Shown: positions 9,913-19,194, counted from the stretch's first letter. The stretch is 64,000 bases of DNA from Candidatus Tokpelaia hoelldoblerii (GCA_002005325.1 CP017315.1:372001-436000); one strand, 5' to 3'. A program made the numbers and translations. Notes: generated from the letters alone by a model not told the origin.

Positions 9913-10929
9913 TCAGTTAACCCGGTTGACGCAAAAATCAATAACCTCAACCAGTGCATCTTTTTGCGCGTTTGCTGCCAGCGGCGCCAGGGCGCCGCGC
10001 GCCGCCTCGCCAAATTGCCGGGCGCGCGCAATTGTATCGTCAAGGGCGCCATGACGGTGAATGAGCTGCAGCGCCTGTTGTAACGCGGCATCATCCGTCT
10101 GGTTGTTTTCCAGCGCCTCGCGCCAGAAGCGGCGCTCTTCCTCGGTGCCGCGCGCATAGCTGAGAATAACCGGCAGGGTGATTTTGCCTTCGCGGAAATC
10201 ATCGCCGGTGTTTTTACCAAGATTGTCGGCACTGCCGCCATAATCCAGCACATCATCAACCAGCTGGAAGGCGAGCCCGAGATTGGTGCCATAGGTGGCG
10301 AGCGCTTCTCTGGCTTCTTCCCCGGCATTGGCGATAATCGGCCCCATTTCCGCCGCGGCGGAAAACAGCGCCGCAGTTTTGGCGTTGATGACGGCAAGGT
10401 AGTCCTGTTCGGTTGTGGTGAGGTGTTTTGCGGCGGCAAGCTGCATCACTTCCCCTTCGGCAATAATGGCTGCAGCCTGGGCAAGCACGCCGAGCGCATG
10501 GAGCGAGCCGACATCAACCATCATTTTGAATGCCTGCCCGAGCAGAAAATCCCCCACCAGCACACTGGCCTGATTGCCCCAGATCATCCGCGCCGTGGAT
10601 TTGCCGCGCCGCAGGTCGCTTTCATCCACCACATCATCATGCAGCAAGGTGGCGGTGTGCATGAACTCAACCGCCATGGCAAGATTGACATGCCCTTTAC
10701 CCTGATAGCCGAACATATCGGCGCTGGCGAGTGTCAGCATCGGGCGCAGGCGTTTGCCGCCGGAGGAAATCAGGTGATTGGCCACTTCCGGGATCATCTC
10801 GACTTCCGAACCCATGCGCGATAAAATCAGATGGTTGACAGCCGCCATACCATTGCGGGTAAGCTCGACCAATGGTTGAATTGAGGCCTGGGTCTCCTGT
10901 CCTCGGTCTTGTCTGGCCAGCGCTGTCAA
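9913..10929 (-). CDS. Polyprenyl (octa-/decaprenyl) diphosphate synthase
   Basis: 338 aa trans-prenyltransferase that elongates farnesyl diphosphate with isopentenyl diphosphate to make the ubiquinone side chain. Both aspartate-rich motifs are intact: DDVVD (98-102) and DDVLD (225-229), along with GGKRLRPML and the KTAALFSAA segment. The chain-length-determining positions before the first motif carry FMHTATLLH, with small residues as in long-chain synthases. Rhizobiales usually make Q10, so decaprenyl is plausible, but product length cannot be proven here. A 176-nt divergent intergenic region separates it from the plus-strand methyltransferase gene and must hold its promoter. Confidence 0.93.
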   Translation of the reverse strand: MTALARQDRGQETQASIQPLVELTRNGMAAVNHLILSRMGSEVEMIPEVANHLISSGGKRLRPMLTLASADMFGYQGKGHVNLAMAVEFMHTATLLHDDVVDESDLRRGKSTARMIWGNQASVLVGDFLLGQAFKMMVDVGSLHALGVLAQAAAIIAEGEVMQLAAAKHLTTTEQDYLAVINAKTAALFSAAAEMGPIIANAGEEAREALATYGTNLGLAFQLVDDVLDYGGSADNLGKNTGDDFREGKITLPVILSYARGTEEERRFWREALENNQTDDAALQQALQLIHRHGALDDTIARARQFGEAARGALAPLAANAQKDALVEVIDFCVNRVN

Positions 10930-11105
10930 AATCGCATCTCCTGATTAGATTATTTTGCTGCACCATAAGATAGGGAAAGGTCTGGCTCAAGCGGCAATTT
11001 ATTCAAATCGAGGTTAAATTGTGATAATATTTGGCAAAAAGGCGGTTTTGCGTTATTTTACAATTGTCGTTTTGCTCTTTTTTCTCATAAATAGGGTATT
11101 TTTTG

Positions 11106-11930
11106 ATGGCGGACAGGAATCACTCCTGCCGGATTTTGGATTTGACTGAAACCATGCAACAGGAAGCGGAAACGCAGACAGCGGATATTTTTCATCGCGG
11201 ACAGTTTTGTCTTGTGCAGCCGGCGGCGCGCGGCCAACGTTCCGGCGTTGACGCCATGCTGCTGGCCGGTGCGGTGCCGCAGGGGTTTGCCGGCCGGCTT
11301 GCCGATCTTGGCGCCGGCGCCGGCGCTGCGGGGCTTGCTGTTGCGGCGCGCTGCCCGGACGCACAGGTGGCGCTGGTGGAAAATTCGCCTTTCATGCTGG
11401 AATTTGCCCGTAAAACGCTTGAGCACCGGCAAAATGCCGCGTTAAAACCGCGGCTTGGGATTATTGCCGCTGATGTCACCCTTGCAGGCAAATCCCGCAG
11501 GGCAGCCGGCCTTGCCGATAATGCGTTTGATTTTGCCATTATGAACCCGCCTTTTAATGCCAGCCGCGACCGCGCCACGCCGGACGCGGAAAAAGCCAGG
11601 GCGCACGTGATGGGTGAAGGGCTGTGGCAAACATGGATTCGCACCGCGGCGGCGATTGTGCGTCCGCGCGGCGGTTTTGCGCTGATTGCGCGGCCGGTGT
11701 CGATTGCCGGGATTCTGTCCGCGTTTGACAGGCGTTTCGGCGGTGTGAAAATTGTGCCCGTTTACCCGCGCGCCGGTGACAGCGCCATCCGTATTGTCGT
11801 GGCGGCAACGCGCGCCAGCCGCGCCGGTTTGCAGGTTGCGCCGCCGCTGGTGCTGCATGAGGGGCCAGGGCATACATTTTCCGCCCGCGCAGATGCAATC
11901 AATAACGGACTGGCCAGCTTGTGGGATTAA
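11106..11930 (+). CDS. SAM-dependent methyltransferase, TrmN6-like
   Basis: 274 aa from the ATG at 11106 (a TTG directly before it is also in frame; a later ATG at 11154 is possible). Rossmann-fold methyltransferase: SAM-binding loop DLGAGAGAAGL (67-77), acidic strand end VALVEN, and the catalytic NPPF motif (147-150) typical of N6-adenine and N5-glutamine methylation. The DFAIMNPPFN context and overall length match the TrmN6/YfiC family that methylates A37 of tRNA1(Val), though other small-RNA or protein targets are possible. First gene of a dense plus-strand run; 5 nt before the SppA-like gene. Confidence 0.8.
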   Translation: MADRNHSCRILDLTETMQQEAETQTADIFHRGQFCLVQPAARGQRSGVDAMLLAGAVPQGFAGRLADLGAGAGAAGLAVAARCPDAQVALVENSPFMLEFARKTLEHRQNAALKPRLGIIAADVTLAGKSRRAAGLADNAFDFAIMNPPFNASRDRATPDAEKARAHVMGEGLWQTWIRTAAAIVRPRGGFALIARPVSIAGILSAFDRRFGGVKIVPVYPRAGDSAIRIVVAATRASRAGLQVAPPLVLHEGPGHTFSARADAINNGLASLWD

Positions 11931-11935
11931 GGGCA

Positions 11936-12859
11936 ATGGCTGATTTCAAGCCAAATCTTGCGTTTTTACAAAAGATGTTTACAGTGGAAAAAGCTCACAA
12001 ACAGGAGAAACCCGTTTTGGTAAACCCGTTTAAATATCTCATTCCGCGCCGCTGGCGTTCCAAAGCTGTTACCATACCGGTGGTGCGCTTGCAGGGTATG
12101 ATTACAACAGAATCCTCCACACCGTTTAAAAGCGGCCTGTCGCTTGGCTCTTGCGCGGAAAGCCTGGAAAAGGCGTTTGAGCATAAACACAGCCCCGCTG
12201 TGGCGCTGGTTATCAACTCGCCCGGCGGTTCGCCGGTGCAGTCCCGGCTGATTTTCCGCCGTATCCGCGATCTGGCGGAGGAAAATAAAAAACAGGTTCT
12301 GGTGTTTGTTGAAGATGTCGCCGCCTCCGGCGGTTATATGATTGCCTGTGCGGGGGATGAGATTTATGCTGATCCGTCATCTGTTGTCGGTTCAATCGGT
12401 GTGGTTTCAGGCGGGTTCGGCTTTGCCGGGCTGTTGAAGAAAATCGGCGTTGAGCGCCGTGTTTATACAGCGGGTAAAAACAAGGTGTCGCTTGACCCCT
12501 TTCAGCCCGCGAAGGACGCTGATATCAAGCATTTGAAAGCCTTGCAGCTTGAAATTCATGAGGTTTTCATCAATCTGGTGAAAGAGCGGCGCGGCGGGAA
12601 ACTGGCGGATGATGATGATCTGTTTACCGGTATGTTCTGGACAGCGATAACAGGGCAGACGCTTGGCTTGGTTGACGGGCTGGGCGATGTCCGCTCGACC
12701 TTGAAGGCGCGTTATGGCGAAAAAACCGAACTGAAGCTGATTGCCGCATCGCGCGGGCTTCTGGGGCGCAAGCCGCCCGGCGGCATTGCGGTGGAAGCGG
12801 TTGAAGCGCTGGTGCACAGTGCGGAAGAGCGCAGCACTTATGCCCGTTATGGACTGTGA
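11936..12859 (+). CDS. S49-family signal peptide peptidase (SppA/SohB-like)
   Basis: 307-aa serine protease with a Ser-Lys dyad: Ser131 in AASGGY and the general base at about Lys183 in AGKNKVSLDPF, with the oxyanion motif NSPGGSP (94-100). Such enzymes degrade cleaved signal peptides or membrane-protein fragments. It is the short single-domain form. No convincing N-terminal signal anchor is seen (residues 1-45 are mostly polar), so membrane association may be peripheral. The ATG at 11936 fits the 5-nt spacing after the methyltransferase stop; an in-frame GTG at 11921 would overlap that gene. The next small gene begins immediately after the TGA. Confidence 0.88.
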   Translation: MADFKPNLAFLQKMFTVEKAHKQEKPVLVNPFKYLIPRRWRSKAVTIPVVRLQGMITTESSTPFKSGLSLGSCAESLEKAFEHKHSPAVALVINSPGGSPVQSRLIFRRIRDLAEENKKQVLVFVEDVAASGGYMIACAGDEIYADPSSVVGSIGVVSGGFGFAGLLKKIGVERRVYTAGKNKVSLDPFQPAKDADIKHLKALQLEIHEVFINLVKERRGGKLADDDDLFTGMFWTAITGQTLGLVDGLGDVRSTLKARYGEKTELKLIAASRGLLGRKPPGGIAVEAVEALVHSAEERSTYARYGL

Positions 12860-13039
12860 ATGGGACGGTTGATTGTTTTTGCCGCCGGGGCGGTGCTTGG
12901 CTGGTATGTCTGGCGTGCTGTCATGCGGGCGGGGGGCAAAAGACCGCCGCGCAAGCAAAAAACGCGCGATACATTGGTGCACGACCCTGAAACAGGGGAC
13001 TATCATATCTTAAGCGGGAACAAAACGGGACAGGCATGA
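12860..13039 (+). CDS. Small membrane protein, 59 aa, between sppA-like gene and ispE
   Basis: The ATG follows the preceding stop codon without a gap, and the stop overlaps the ispE start (ATGA), so the 180-nt frame is packed exactly between two real genes, strong evidence that it is translated. The product has one hydrophobic segment (LIVFAAGAVLGWYVWRAV, residues 4-21), a basic linker (KRPPRKQKTR) and an acidic/polar tail with a DPETGDYHI motif. This tail resembles the 'D-P-x-T-G-x-Y' ends of short zinc-ribbon membrane proteins in proteobacteria, but no cysteines are present. Probably single-pass, C-terminus in the cytoplasm by the positive-inside rule. Function unknown. Confidence 0.78.
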   Translation: MGRLIVFAAGAVLGWYVWRAVMRAGGKRPPRKQKTRDTLVHDPETGDYHILSGNKTGQA

Positions 13040-13941
13040 CAGATCATAAAGAGCGCCGCAACCGCATTTCCATTGCGGCGCCGGTAAAAATCAACCTTGC
13101 CCTGCATGTGACGGGCCAGCGGGCCGATGGCTATCATAGGCTGGAAAGCCTGGTGGTGTTCAGCCCTGATGGTGACCGGCTGGAGATAGAAAAGGCTGCT
13201 TGCGACAGTTTCAGCATGGATGGGGCTTTTGCCGCCGCTCTTGGCAGTGAGGGGGGCAATCTTGTCCTGAAGGCCCGCAATATCCTGCGCGCGGTTTATG
13301 GCGAGATGATTGGTGCAACCGCCATCCGGCTGACCAAGAATGTGCCGGTTTCCTCCGGCATTGGCGGCGGTTCGGGCGATGCAGCGGCAACATTGGCCGG
13401 TTTGATGGATTTGTGGGGATGTGCGGCAGAACCGCAAAACCTGTCGCGCCTGGCGCTGGCGCTGGGGGCGGATGTGCCGATGTGTCTTGCCGGATTGCAG
13501 CGGCAATGCGCCTTTTTTGCCGGTGGTATCGGTGATGAACTGGGCGTGTTGATAAATTTTCCCGCTTTGCATCTGGTGCTGGTTAATCCTGTGATCGCGG
13601 TTTCAACCTCTTCCGTCTTCGGCGCCTTGACAAATTGCCGCAATACACCGCTGGTTTTTGAACGCAGGCGCTCTTATACCCTTGCCGATGTGGTCACGCT
13701 GCTGGAAAACAGCCGCAATGATTTATATGAGACGGCCTGTCATCATGCGCCGGTTCTGGCGGATGTGCTTGATTGTTTGCGCACAGATGGGGCACTGTTT
13801 GCACGAATGTCCGGTTCTGGCGCAACCTGTTTCGGCCTTTATCCGACACAAAAGGCGGCAGAGGCGGCGGCCGCTTCCATCCGCCGGCAAAACCCCGGCT
13901 ATTTTGTGCTCGCAACAGAAACTTTCGGGATGCAGAACTGA
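13036..13941 (+). CDS. ispE: 4-(cytidine 5'-diphospho)-2-C-methyl-D-erythritol kinase
   Basis: 301-aa GHMP kinase that phosphorylates CDP-methylerythritol in the non-mevalonate (MEP) isoprenoid pathway. Diagnostic blocks: APVKINLALHVTGQRADGYH (15-34), the ATP loop PVSSGIGGGSGDAAA (104-118), and the C-terminal MSGSGATCFGL. Length and order are normal. Its start overlaps the stop of the 59-aa gene by 4 nt (ATGA), implying coupled translation. It supplies isoprenoid precursors together with dxs at 19304 and feeds the polyprenyl synthase encoded at 9913. Confidence 0.96.
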   Translation: MTDHKERRNRISIAAPVKINLALHVTGQRADGYHRLESLVVFSPDGDRLEIEKAACDSFSMDGAFAAALGSEGGNLVLKARNILRAVYGEMIGATAIRLTKNVPVSSGIGGGSGDAAATLAGLMDLWGCAAEPQNLSRLALALGADVPMCLAGLQRQCAFFAGGIGDELGVLINFPALHLVLVNPVIAVSTSSVFGALTNCRNTPLVFERRRSYTLADVVTLLENSRNDLYETACHHAPVLADVLDCLRTDGALFARMSGSGATCFGLYPTQKAAEAAAASIRRQNPGYFVLATETFGMQN

Positions 13942-13988
13942 AAACAGGTACCGCTATGGACAGAAAAGTTTTTGATTTTTTATTTTTG

Positions 13989-14043
13989 CAAAAACAAAAA
14001 GAAAGTTTTTACGATATTTGCACAAACAAAAAGGAAGTTTGTG
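13989..14043 (+). promoter_or_regulatory. Two phased inverted repeats upstream of moaB
   Basis: Two near-identical 24-nt direct repeats (13985-14008 and 14017-14040; 22/24 matches). Each contains an inverted repeat: CAAAAAC-N9-GTTTTTA at 13989-14011 and CACAAAC-N9-GTTTGTG at 14021-14043. The A-to-C change in the left arm of copy 2 is matched by T-to-G in the right arm, so pairing is preserved. Centres are 32 bp apart, about three helical turns. This looks like a double operator for a dimeric regulator, or paired RNA hairpins just before the moaB start. No regulator is identified. Confidence 0.55.
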
Positions 14044-14061
14044 TGGTAATCTTTGGAAACG

Positions 14062-14598
14062 ATGATGGACAGGATTGATGAAAACCGGGTTTTTGTTCCG
14101 CTGCGGATTGCTGTGTTAACGGTTTCTGACACGCGCAGCCTTGCGGATGACCGTTCCGGCGATGTGCTGGTGCAGCGTTTGACTGCCGCCGGGCACCATC
14201 TGGCGGCGCGGCGGATTGTGCGCGATGATGTTACTGATATTCGCGCCGCCATCCAGCAATGGGCCGATGATGAAGCAATCCGGATTATCATCACCACCGG
14301 CGGCACCGGCTTTACCGGGCGCGACGTGACACCGGAAGCGGTCGAACCGCTGTTTGAGAAAAAGATGGATGGTTTCTCCACGTTGTTTCATATGGTGTCT
14401 TTTCAGACGATCGGTGTGACAACTGTGCAGTCCCGCGCGACAGCGGGGCTTGTCAACGGTACCTTTGTTTTCTGTCTGCCCGGTTCGGCAGGAGCCTGCA
14501 AGGATGCCTGGGATGGTATTTTGCAGGGCCAGCTTGACAGCCGTCAGTTGCCGGGTAATTTTATTGACCTCATGCCACGTCTCAAAGAGCATCTGTAA
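14062..14598 (+). CDS. moaB: Molybdenum cofactor biosynthesis protein MoaB/Mog family
   Basis: 178 aa from the ATG at 14062 (an upstream in-frame TTG at 14053 and a second ATG at 14065 are alternatives). MoCF-biosynthesis fold, adenylylating molybdopterin before molybdenum insertion. Motifs: [18 protein letters not shown] at the start, [16 protein letters not shown] in the centre, then [19 protein letters not shown] and the C-terminal [22 protein letters not shown]. The order and length fit the MoaB subgroup better than MogA. It follows an AT-rich segment with two inverted repeats and probably has its own promoter. Its stop shares a base with the rnhB start (TAATG). Confidence 0.9.
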   Translation: MMDRIDENRVFVPLRIAVLTVSDTRSLADDRSGDVLVQRLTAAGHHLAARRIVRDDVTDIRAAIQQWADDEAIRIIITTGGTGFTGRDVTPEAVEPLFEKKMDGFSTLFHMVSFQTIGVTTVQSRATAGLVNGTFVFCLPGSAGACKDAWDGILQGQLDSRQLPGNFIDLMPRLKEHL

Positions 14599-15266
14599 TG
14601 CGTGCCCCTTCCCGTTCCCCGTCCTTGTTTGTTCTGCCGGAAAAGCCTGATTTTTCCGGTGAACTGCGCCTGATGGAACAGGGAATTGTGCACGTTGCCG
14701 GTGTTGATGAGGCCGGGCGCGGGCCATTGGCGGGGCCGGTTGTCGCTGCCGCTGTGGTGTTTGCCGCGGATAATCTGCCGCAGGGGCTTGATGATTCCAA
14801 GCGCTTGCCGCCCGCGCGCCGGGCTGAACTTTATGAGAATATTTTAAGCCGCGCCGTGGCTGTGTCCGTTGCCAGCATTTCCGCCCGTGCGATTGATGGC
14901 AGCGACATTCGCAAGGCCGCGCTGGCCGCCATGCGCCGTGCGGTGGCCGGCCTGTCGGTTTCTGCCGGTTATGTGCTGGTGGACGGGCGCGATGTGCCGC
15001 CCGGCCTGCCTTGCCTGGCAGAGGCCTGGATAAAGGGCGATCAGCGTTCGCTTTCTATTGCTGCCGCTTCAATTATCGCCAAGGTGCTGCGTGACAGAAT
15101 GATGGAACGGGCGGGCAATATTTATCCGGCCTATGGTTTTGCCAGACATGCCGGTTATGGCACCGCGGTGCACCGGCGGGCGATTGAAGAGCAGGGGGCT
15201 ATTGCCGGCCTGCATCGCTTTACCTTTGCGCCGCTGAAAAATATGCATATAGAGGATACGCCATGA
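14598..15266 (+). CDS. rnhB: Ribonuclease HII
   Basis: 222 aa; cleaves RNA in RNA:DNA hybrids, including single misincorporated ribonucleotides. The active-site strand [15 protein letters not shown] (35-49) supplies Asp37 and Glu38; [11 protein letters not shown] and VLVDGRDVP supply further conserved acids; [24 protein letters not shown] is the family's central helix and [14 protein letters not shown] the C-terminal substrate loop. A ~25-residue N-terminal extension is normal for Rhizobiales. Coupled by one-base overlap to moaB upstream and by ATGA overlap to the Sua5-family gene downstream. Confidence 0.96.
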   Translation: MRAPSRSPSLFVLPEKPDFSGELRLMEQGIVHVAGVDEAGRGPLAGPVVAAAVVFAADNLPQGLDDSKRLPPARRAELYENILSRAVAVSVASISARAIDGSDIRKAALAAMRRAVAGLSVSAGYVLVDGRDVPPGLPCLAEAWIKGDQRSLSIAAASIIAKVLRDRMMERAGNIYPAYGFARHAGYGTAVHRRAIEEQGAIAGLHRFTFAPLKNMHIEDTP

Positions 15267-16224
15267 TATTGCCGGTGACAGAGCAGAATATAGCGCGGGT
15301 TGTCGCCGCCTTGCGTGCCGGCGTGCTTGTCGCATTGCCGACGGAAACCGTCTATGGCCTTGCCGGTGACGCGACCAGCGGCGCAGCGGTAGCGGCGATT
15401 TTTGCCGCCAAGGGGCGGCCGCAGTTCAATCCGCTGATTGCCCATGTCAACGGTCAGGCTATGGCGGCGCGTTATGTGGATATTGATCCGCTTTCGCAAA
15501 AATTGATGGCTGCTTTCTGGCCCGGCCCTTTGACGCTGGTGCTGCCCTTGCGGGAAGCGGGCGGCATTCCGCCGGCCTGCCGACTTTGGCGGTACGCAAT
15601 CCGCAAGGGGTGTTTTCTGAAATTATTGCGCAGCTTGATGTGCCGCTTGCTGCGCCAAGCGCCAACCGCTCCGGCAGTGTCAGTCCGACAACCGCGGCGG
15701 CGGTGGCGGAATCCTTGCAGGACCGCGTTACGCTGGTTCTTGACGGGGGGCCGTGTTCTGTCGGGGTGGAATCGGCCATTGTCAAGGTGGAAGGTGACAA
15801 GGTGTTTCTGCTGCGCCCGGGCGGTTTGCCGCGCGCGGACATTGAGCGTGTAACGGGCCGGAAATTGCAAAAGCCTGATGCGCAGGCGGCGGTGCAGGCT
15901 CCGGGTATGCTCAAATCCCACTATGCGCCGGAGGCGGCTGTGCGGCTTGAAGTGACGGAGTTGCACAGAGGTGAAGCGTTGCTGGCCTTTGGCGCACAGC
16001 GGGCAAAGGGCTATGAAAACGCTGTCGCCCTGCTCAATCTCAGCCCGGCCGGTAATATGGAAGAGGCGGCAAGCAATCTGTTCAGCTATCTTCATGCGCT
16101 TGACCGGCCGGATATTGCGGCGATCGCCGTTGAGCCGATTCCGTATACCGGCCTGGGTGAAGCGATCAATGACCGTTTGCAGCGCGCCGCTGCGCCGAGG
16201 GCGCAAAACTGTCCGGCGGGTTGA
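15263..16224 (+). pseudogene. Threonylcarbamoyl-AMP synthase (Sua5/YrdC family), frameshifted
   Basis: Two reading frames together make one Sua5 protein. The first (from 15263) gives the YrdC start with LPTETVYGLAGDA, KGRPQFNPLI and FWPGPLTLVLPLREAGGIPP, then loses homology near 15572. The second frame takes up with AGLPTLAVRN at 15571 and runs through APSANRSGSVSPT, GVESAIVKVEGDKVFLLRPGG, the linker SHYAPEA and the C-terminal Sua5 domain to the TGA at 16222. The change equals a net loss of 3n+1 bases (about 2-3 residues compared with what I recall of relatives). The enzyme makes threonylcarbamoyl-AMP for the t6A37 tRNA modification and is usually essential, so a base-calling or assembly error is a serious alternative to true decay. 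All catalytic blocks are otherwise conserved. Confidence 0.82.
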
Positions 16225-16228
16225 GGTT

Positions 16229-16525
16229 TTATTCTTCGGGGATTCCGGCCTTGCCATCAGCGTCAATCGGTTCAATATCGGTGACATAACGATTTTCACC
16301 GTCCCTGTCATAGAAAACCAGCACTTTCATACCTTCTGAAAGGACCGAGTAATCAAATTCGCCCGGCAGCTGATAGGTAAGACCGTCTGACAGGATAATA
16401 GTGTTGGCGGTTTCATCAATCATTTCGATTCGTCCCTGGCTGTTGCCGGCGAAGGCCGCCATGGGCAGAAGAAGGCCGGAAAAAGTGGCGATAGAGAGCA
16501 ATTTGCGTATGGCTTTGAGTGTCAT
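16229..16525 (-). CDS. Exported DUF1344-type protein
   Basis: 98 aa from the ATG at 16525, chosen because AAGGA lies 8 nt upstream; an ATG at 16534 sits directly on that site and is less likely, and the frame runs on further upstream. A signal peptide (KLLSIATFSGLLLPMAAFAG) precedes a ~70-residue beta-rich domain with the pattern GRIEMIDETANTIILSDGLTY..P..FD.S.L.EGMKV.VFYD, which is the DUF1344 arrangement common in Rhizobiales periplasmic proteins. Function unknown. Convergent with the Sua5-family gene (4-nt gap), and divergent from aroC. Confidence 0.78.
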   Translation of the reverse strand: MTLKAIRKLLSIATFSGLLLPMAAFAGNSQGRIEMIDETANTIILSDGLTYQLPGEFDYSVLSEGMKVLVFYDRDGENRYVTDIEPIDADGKAGIPEE

Positions 16526-16719
16526 CAATTGCATCCTTATGTTTTCTGTTTTATGAACCATATAACATGGTATAATAACCGGAATTATGGCCTGAATATA
16601 AATATGCAAGAAAATGACACCGTCAATTATGGTAAAATTTCGTTGCAGACCGGTATGGGATGTTTTCAGTTTTATGCCTGTGGTTCTGGCCGGCTTTGAA
16701 AAGATGATACGGAGCTTTC

Positions 16720-17796
16720 ATGTCGTTTAACACCTTTGGCCATATGTTTCGCGTTACCACATGGGGGGAAAGCCATGGGGCGGCGCTTGGTTGTGTGGTG
16801 GATGGCTGCCCGCCCGGCATTTTCTTCACGCAAGGCGATATTCAGGCTGAGCTTGACCGGCGCAAGCCCGGCCAGTCAAAATACACCACCCGGCGGCGGG
16901 AGGCGGATGCGGTACGCATTCTTTCCGGCGTTATGCCGGAAGGCAAGGGCTATATCACCACCGGCACCCCTGTTGCCATGATGATTGAAAATACCGATCA
17001 GCGTTCCAAAGATTACGGTGATATTGCCCGCCAGTACCGCCCCGGGCATGCTGATTATGCCTATGATGTCAAATATGGCGTGCGTGATTATCGAGGCGGC
17101 GGCCGTTCTTCAGCGCCGCGGGTTGCCGCCGGTGTGCTGGCGCGCAAAATTGTGCCCGGGCTTCAGGTTCGCGGTGCGGTGGTGGCGATTGGCGAGCATG
17201 AGATAGACCGCAGCCGCTGGGATTGGGATGAGGTGGGGCGCAATCCGTTTTTTTGCCCTGACAGCGCGATGGTGGATATTTTTGCCCGCTCGCTTGACGA
17301 GATCCGCAAGGCCGGCTCATCAATCGGCGCGGTGGTGGAGATTGTGGCGGAAAATGTTCCGGCCGGTCTTGGCGCGCCGGTTTATGGCAAGCTTGATCAG
17401 GATATTGCGTCGCTGCTGATGTCGGTTAACGCTGTCAAGGGCGTGGAAATCGGCGACGGTTTTGCCGCCGCCCGTCTGCGGGGTGAGGAAAATGCCGATG
17501 AAATGCGCGTGGATGATAAGGGAGAGCCGGTGTTTTTATCCAATCACGCCGGCGGTATTCTGGGTGGTATCGCTACTGGCCAGCCGGTGATTGCGCGCTT
17601 TGCCGTCAAACCGACCTCGTCTATTCTTGTTCCGCGCCGCTCGATTGACGCGGACCATCATGAGGTGGATGTTGTGACACGCGGACGGCATGACCCTTGT
17701 GTGGGCATTCGTGCCGTGCCGGTGGGCGAGGCGATGGTGGCCTGCGCGGTTGCCGACCATTTTCTGCGCCACCGTGGACAGACCGGGCGCGTATAA
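16720..17796 (+). CDS. aroC: Chorismate synthase
   Basis: 358 aa; converts 5-enolpyruvylshikimate 3-phosphate to chorismate with reduced FMN, the last common step to aromatic amino acids and folate. All signatures are present: [19 protein letters not shown] (N-terminal), [33 protein letters not shown] (broken here only by line sense), [13 protein letters not shown] and the C-terminal [19 protein letters not shown]. Normal length. A purine-rich site (GATACGGAG) precedes the ATG. Only 26 nt separate it from ribB, so they are likely co-transcribed. Confidence 0.97.
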   Translation: MSFNTFGHMFRVTTWGESHGAALGCVVDGCPPGIFFTQGDIQAELDRRKPGQSKYTTRRREADAVRILSGVMPEGKGYITTGTPVAMMIENTDQRSKDYGDIARQYRPGHADYAYDVKYGVRDYRGGGRSSAPRVAAGVLARKIVPGLQVRGAVVAIGEHEIDRSRWDWDEVGRNPFFCPDSAMVDIFARSLDEIRKAGSSIGAVVEIVAENVPAGLGAPVYGKLDQDIASLLMSVNAVKGVEIGDGFAAARLRGEENADEMRVDDKGEPVFLSNHAGGILGGIATGQPVIARFAVKPTSSILVPRRSIDADHHEVDVVTRGRHDPCVGIRAVPVGEAMVACAVADHFLRHRGQTGRV

Positions 17797-17822
17797 GTTT
17801 TTATTTTTGAGAAAGGCAGCAA

Positions 17823-18932
17823 ATGGGAAAGAAAACCGATAAAGTCGCCGCAGCGATTGAGGCCTTCGGGCGCGGTGAAATTGTGGTGGTAAGCGATGAT
17901 GACGGCCGTGAGAACGAAGGTGATCTGATTGTTGCGGCTGTGCATTGCACACCGGAAAAAATGGCTTTTATCGTGCGCCATACGTCCGGTATTGTCTGCA
18001 CGGCCATACCGCAGGAGGAAGCGCGGCGGCTTAATCTGGCGCCGATGGTGGCGGATAATGATTCGCCCCATACCACCGCTTTTACCGTAACGGTTGATTA
18101 TCGCCATGGCACCACCACCGGTATCTCTGCCGAGGACCGCACGCTGACGGTGCGCAATCTTGCCAACCCGAATGCACAGGCGGTGGATTTTGTCCGTCCG
18201 GGGCATGTGTTTCCGCTGATTGCGCGTGAAGGCGGGGTGCTGACACGCTCTGGCCATACAGAAGCGGGCGTTGATCTGTGCCGGTTGAACAACCTGCCGC
18301 CGGTGGGCGTGTTGTGTGAACTTGTCAATGATGACGGCACGGTCATGCGCGGTGAGGCGCTTGAGGCTTTTGCCAAAAAACACAAGCTGCACCGGATAAC
18401 CGTGGCTGAACTGATCGCCTGGCGGCGGCAGAAGGAAACACTGGTTGAACATCTGGGCCAGATAACGGTTGAAACCGCTGCAGGCCGGGCGGTTGCCCAC
18501 AGCTATCATCTGCCGTGGGAATCCATCCAGCATGTGGCGATTGTCATCGGCGATATCGGTGACGGTGAAAATGTGCCGGTGCGGCTGCACCGTGAACATG
18601 TGTTGCAGGATGTGTTCAACCCGCAGCACCGGCTGGATACGATATTGCAGCAGATGAAGACGGAACACGGGCGTGGTGTGCTGGTTTACCTGCGCGCCGG
18701 TTCGGTTGGTGTCGGGGCGGGGGAACAGGACCAGCAGCATCAGCGTGGCGATGAGGACCACAAGGAAGCAATGGTTCGCGATGAAGAGTGGCGCCATATC
18801 GGCCTTGGCGCGCAGATTTTACGTCATCTGGGTTTACGCTCCATCATATTGCTGGCTTCAAAGGAGCGCCATTATGTCGGGCTTGAAGGCTTTGGCATCC
18901 GCATAGCGCGCACGGAAATTATAAAAGGATAA
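17823..18932 (+). CDS. ribB: 3,4-dihydroxy-2-butanone-4-phosphate synthase with degenerate GTP cyclohydrolase II domain
   Basis: 369 aa. The N-terminal ~205 residues are a complete DHBP synthase, which makes the four-carbon riboflavin precursor from ribulose 5-phosphate: [38 protein letters not shown] and the [12 protein letters not shown] block. The C-terminal ~160 residues follow the GTP cyclohydrolase II fold (e.g. [28 protein letters not shown]), but the three Zn-binding cysteines of active RibA are absent, so this half should not open GTP. RibB proteins with such a C-terminus are known in Rhizobiales; a separate RibA is expected elsewhere. xseB follows after 7 nt. Confidence 0.93.
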   Translation: MGKKTDKVAAAIEAFGRGEIVVVSDDDGRENEGDLIVAAVHCTPEKMAFIVRHTSGIVCTAIPQEEARRLNLAPMVADNDSPHTTAFTVTVDYRHGTTTGISAEDRTLTVRNLANPNAQAVDFVRPGHVFPLIAREGGVLTRSGHTEAGVDLCRLNNLPPVGVLCELVNDDGTVMRGEALEAFAKKHKLHRITVAELIAWRRQKETLVEHLGQITVETAAGRAVAHSYHLPWESIQHVAIVIGDIGDGENVPVRLHREHVLQDVFNPQHRLDTILQQMKTEHGRGVLVYLRAGSVGVGAGEQDQQHQRGDEDHKEAMVRDEEWRHIGLGAQILRHLGLRSIILLASKERHYVGLEGFGIRIARTEIIKG

Positions 18933-18939
18933 GGGATTG

Positions 18940-19194
18940 ATGACAAAAACAGCCGATAATGCCGATATTGGGAGTTTAAGTTTTGAGCAGGCGCTGGAGC
19001 AACTGGAAAAGATTGTGGAAAATCTTGAGCGGGGCGATGTGGCGCTGGAACAGTCCATCCGTATTTATGAGCGGGGTGAAGCGTTGAAGAAACATTGCGA
19101 AAAGCTGCTGGCGGCGGCGGAAAGCAAGGTTGAGAAAATCCGCCTCGGCCGTGAAGGCGCGCCGCAGGGGCTGGAGCCGCTGGATGAAGAATAG
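18940..19194 (+). CDS. xseB: Exodeoxyribonuclease VII small subunit
   Basis: 84 aa from the ATG at 18940, which has AAGG just upstream; a TTG directly before it is also in frame. Several XseB subunits join one XseA to degrade single-stranded DNA. The family signature is clear: [41 protein letters not shown], a two-helix hairpin, then [11 protein letters not shown]. The partner xseA is 20 kb away at 39716. Seven nt after ribB and 109 nt before dxs, matching the xseB-dxs order known in many proteobacteria. Confidence 0.95.
   Translation: MTKTADNADIGSLSFEQALEQLEKIVENLERGDVALEQSIRIYERGEALKKHCEKLLAAAESKVEKIRLGREGAPQGLEPLDEE

Noticed and set aside
17658..18797. 379-residue open frame antisense to aroC and ribB
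   Set aside because: Spans two real genes on the other strand, with a shadow-like His/Arg/Gln composition.
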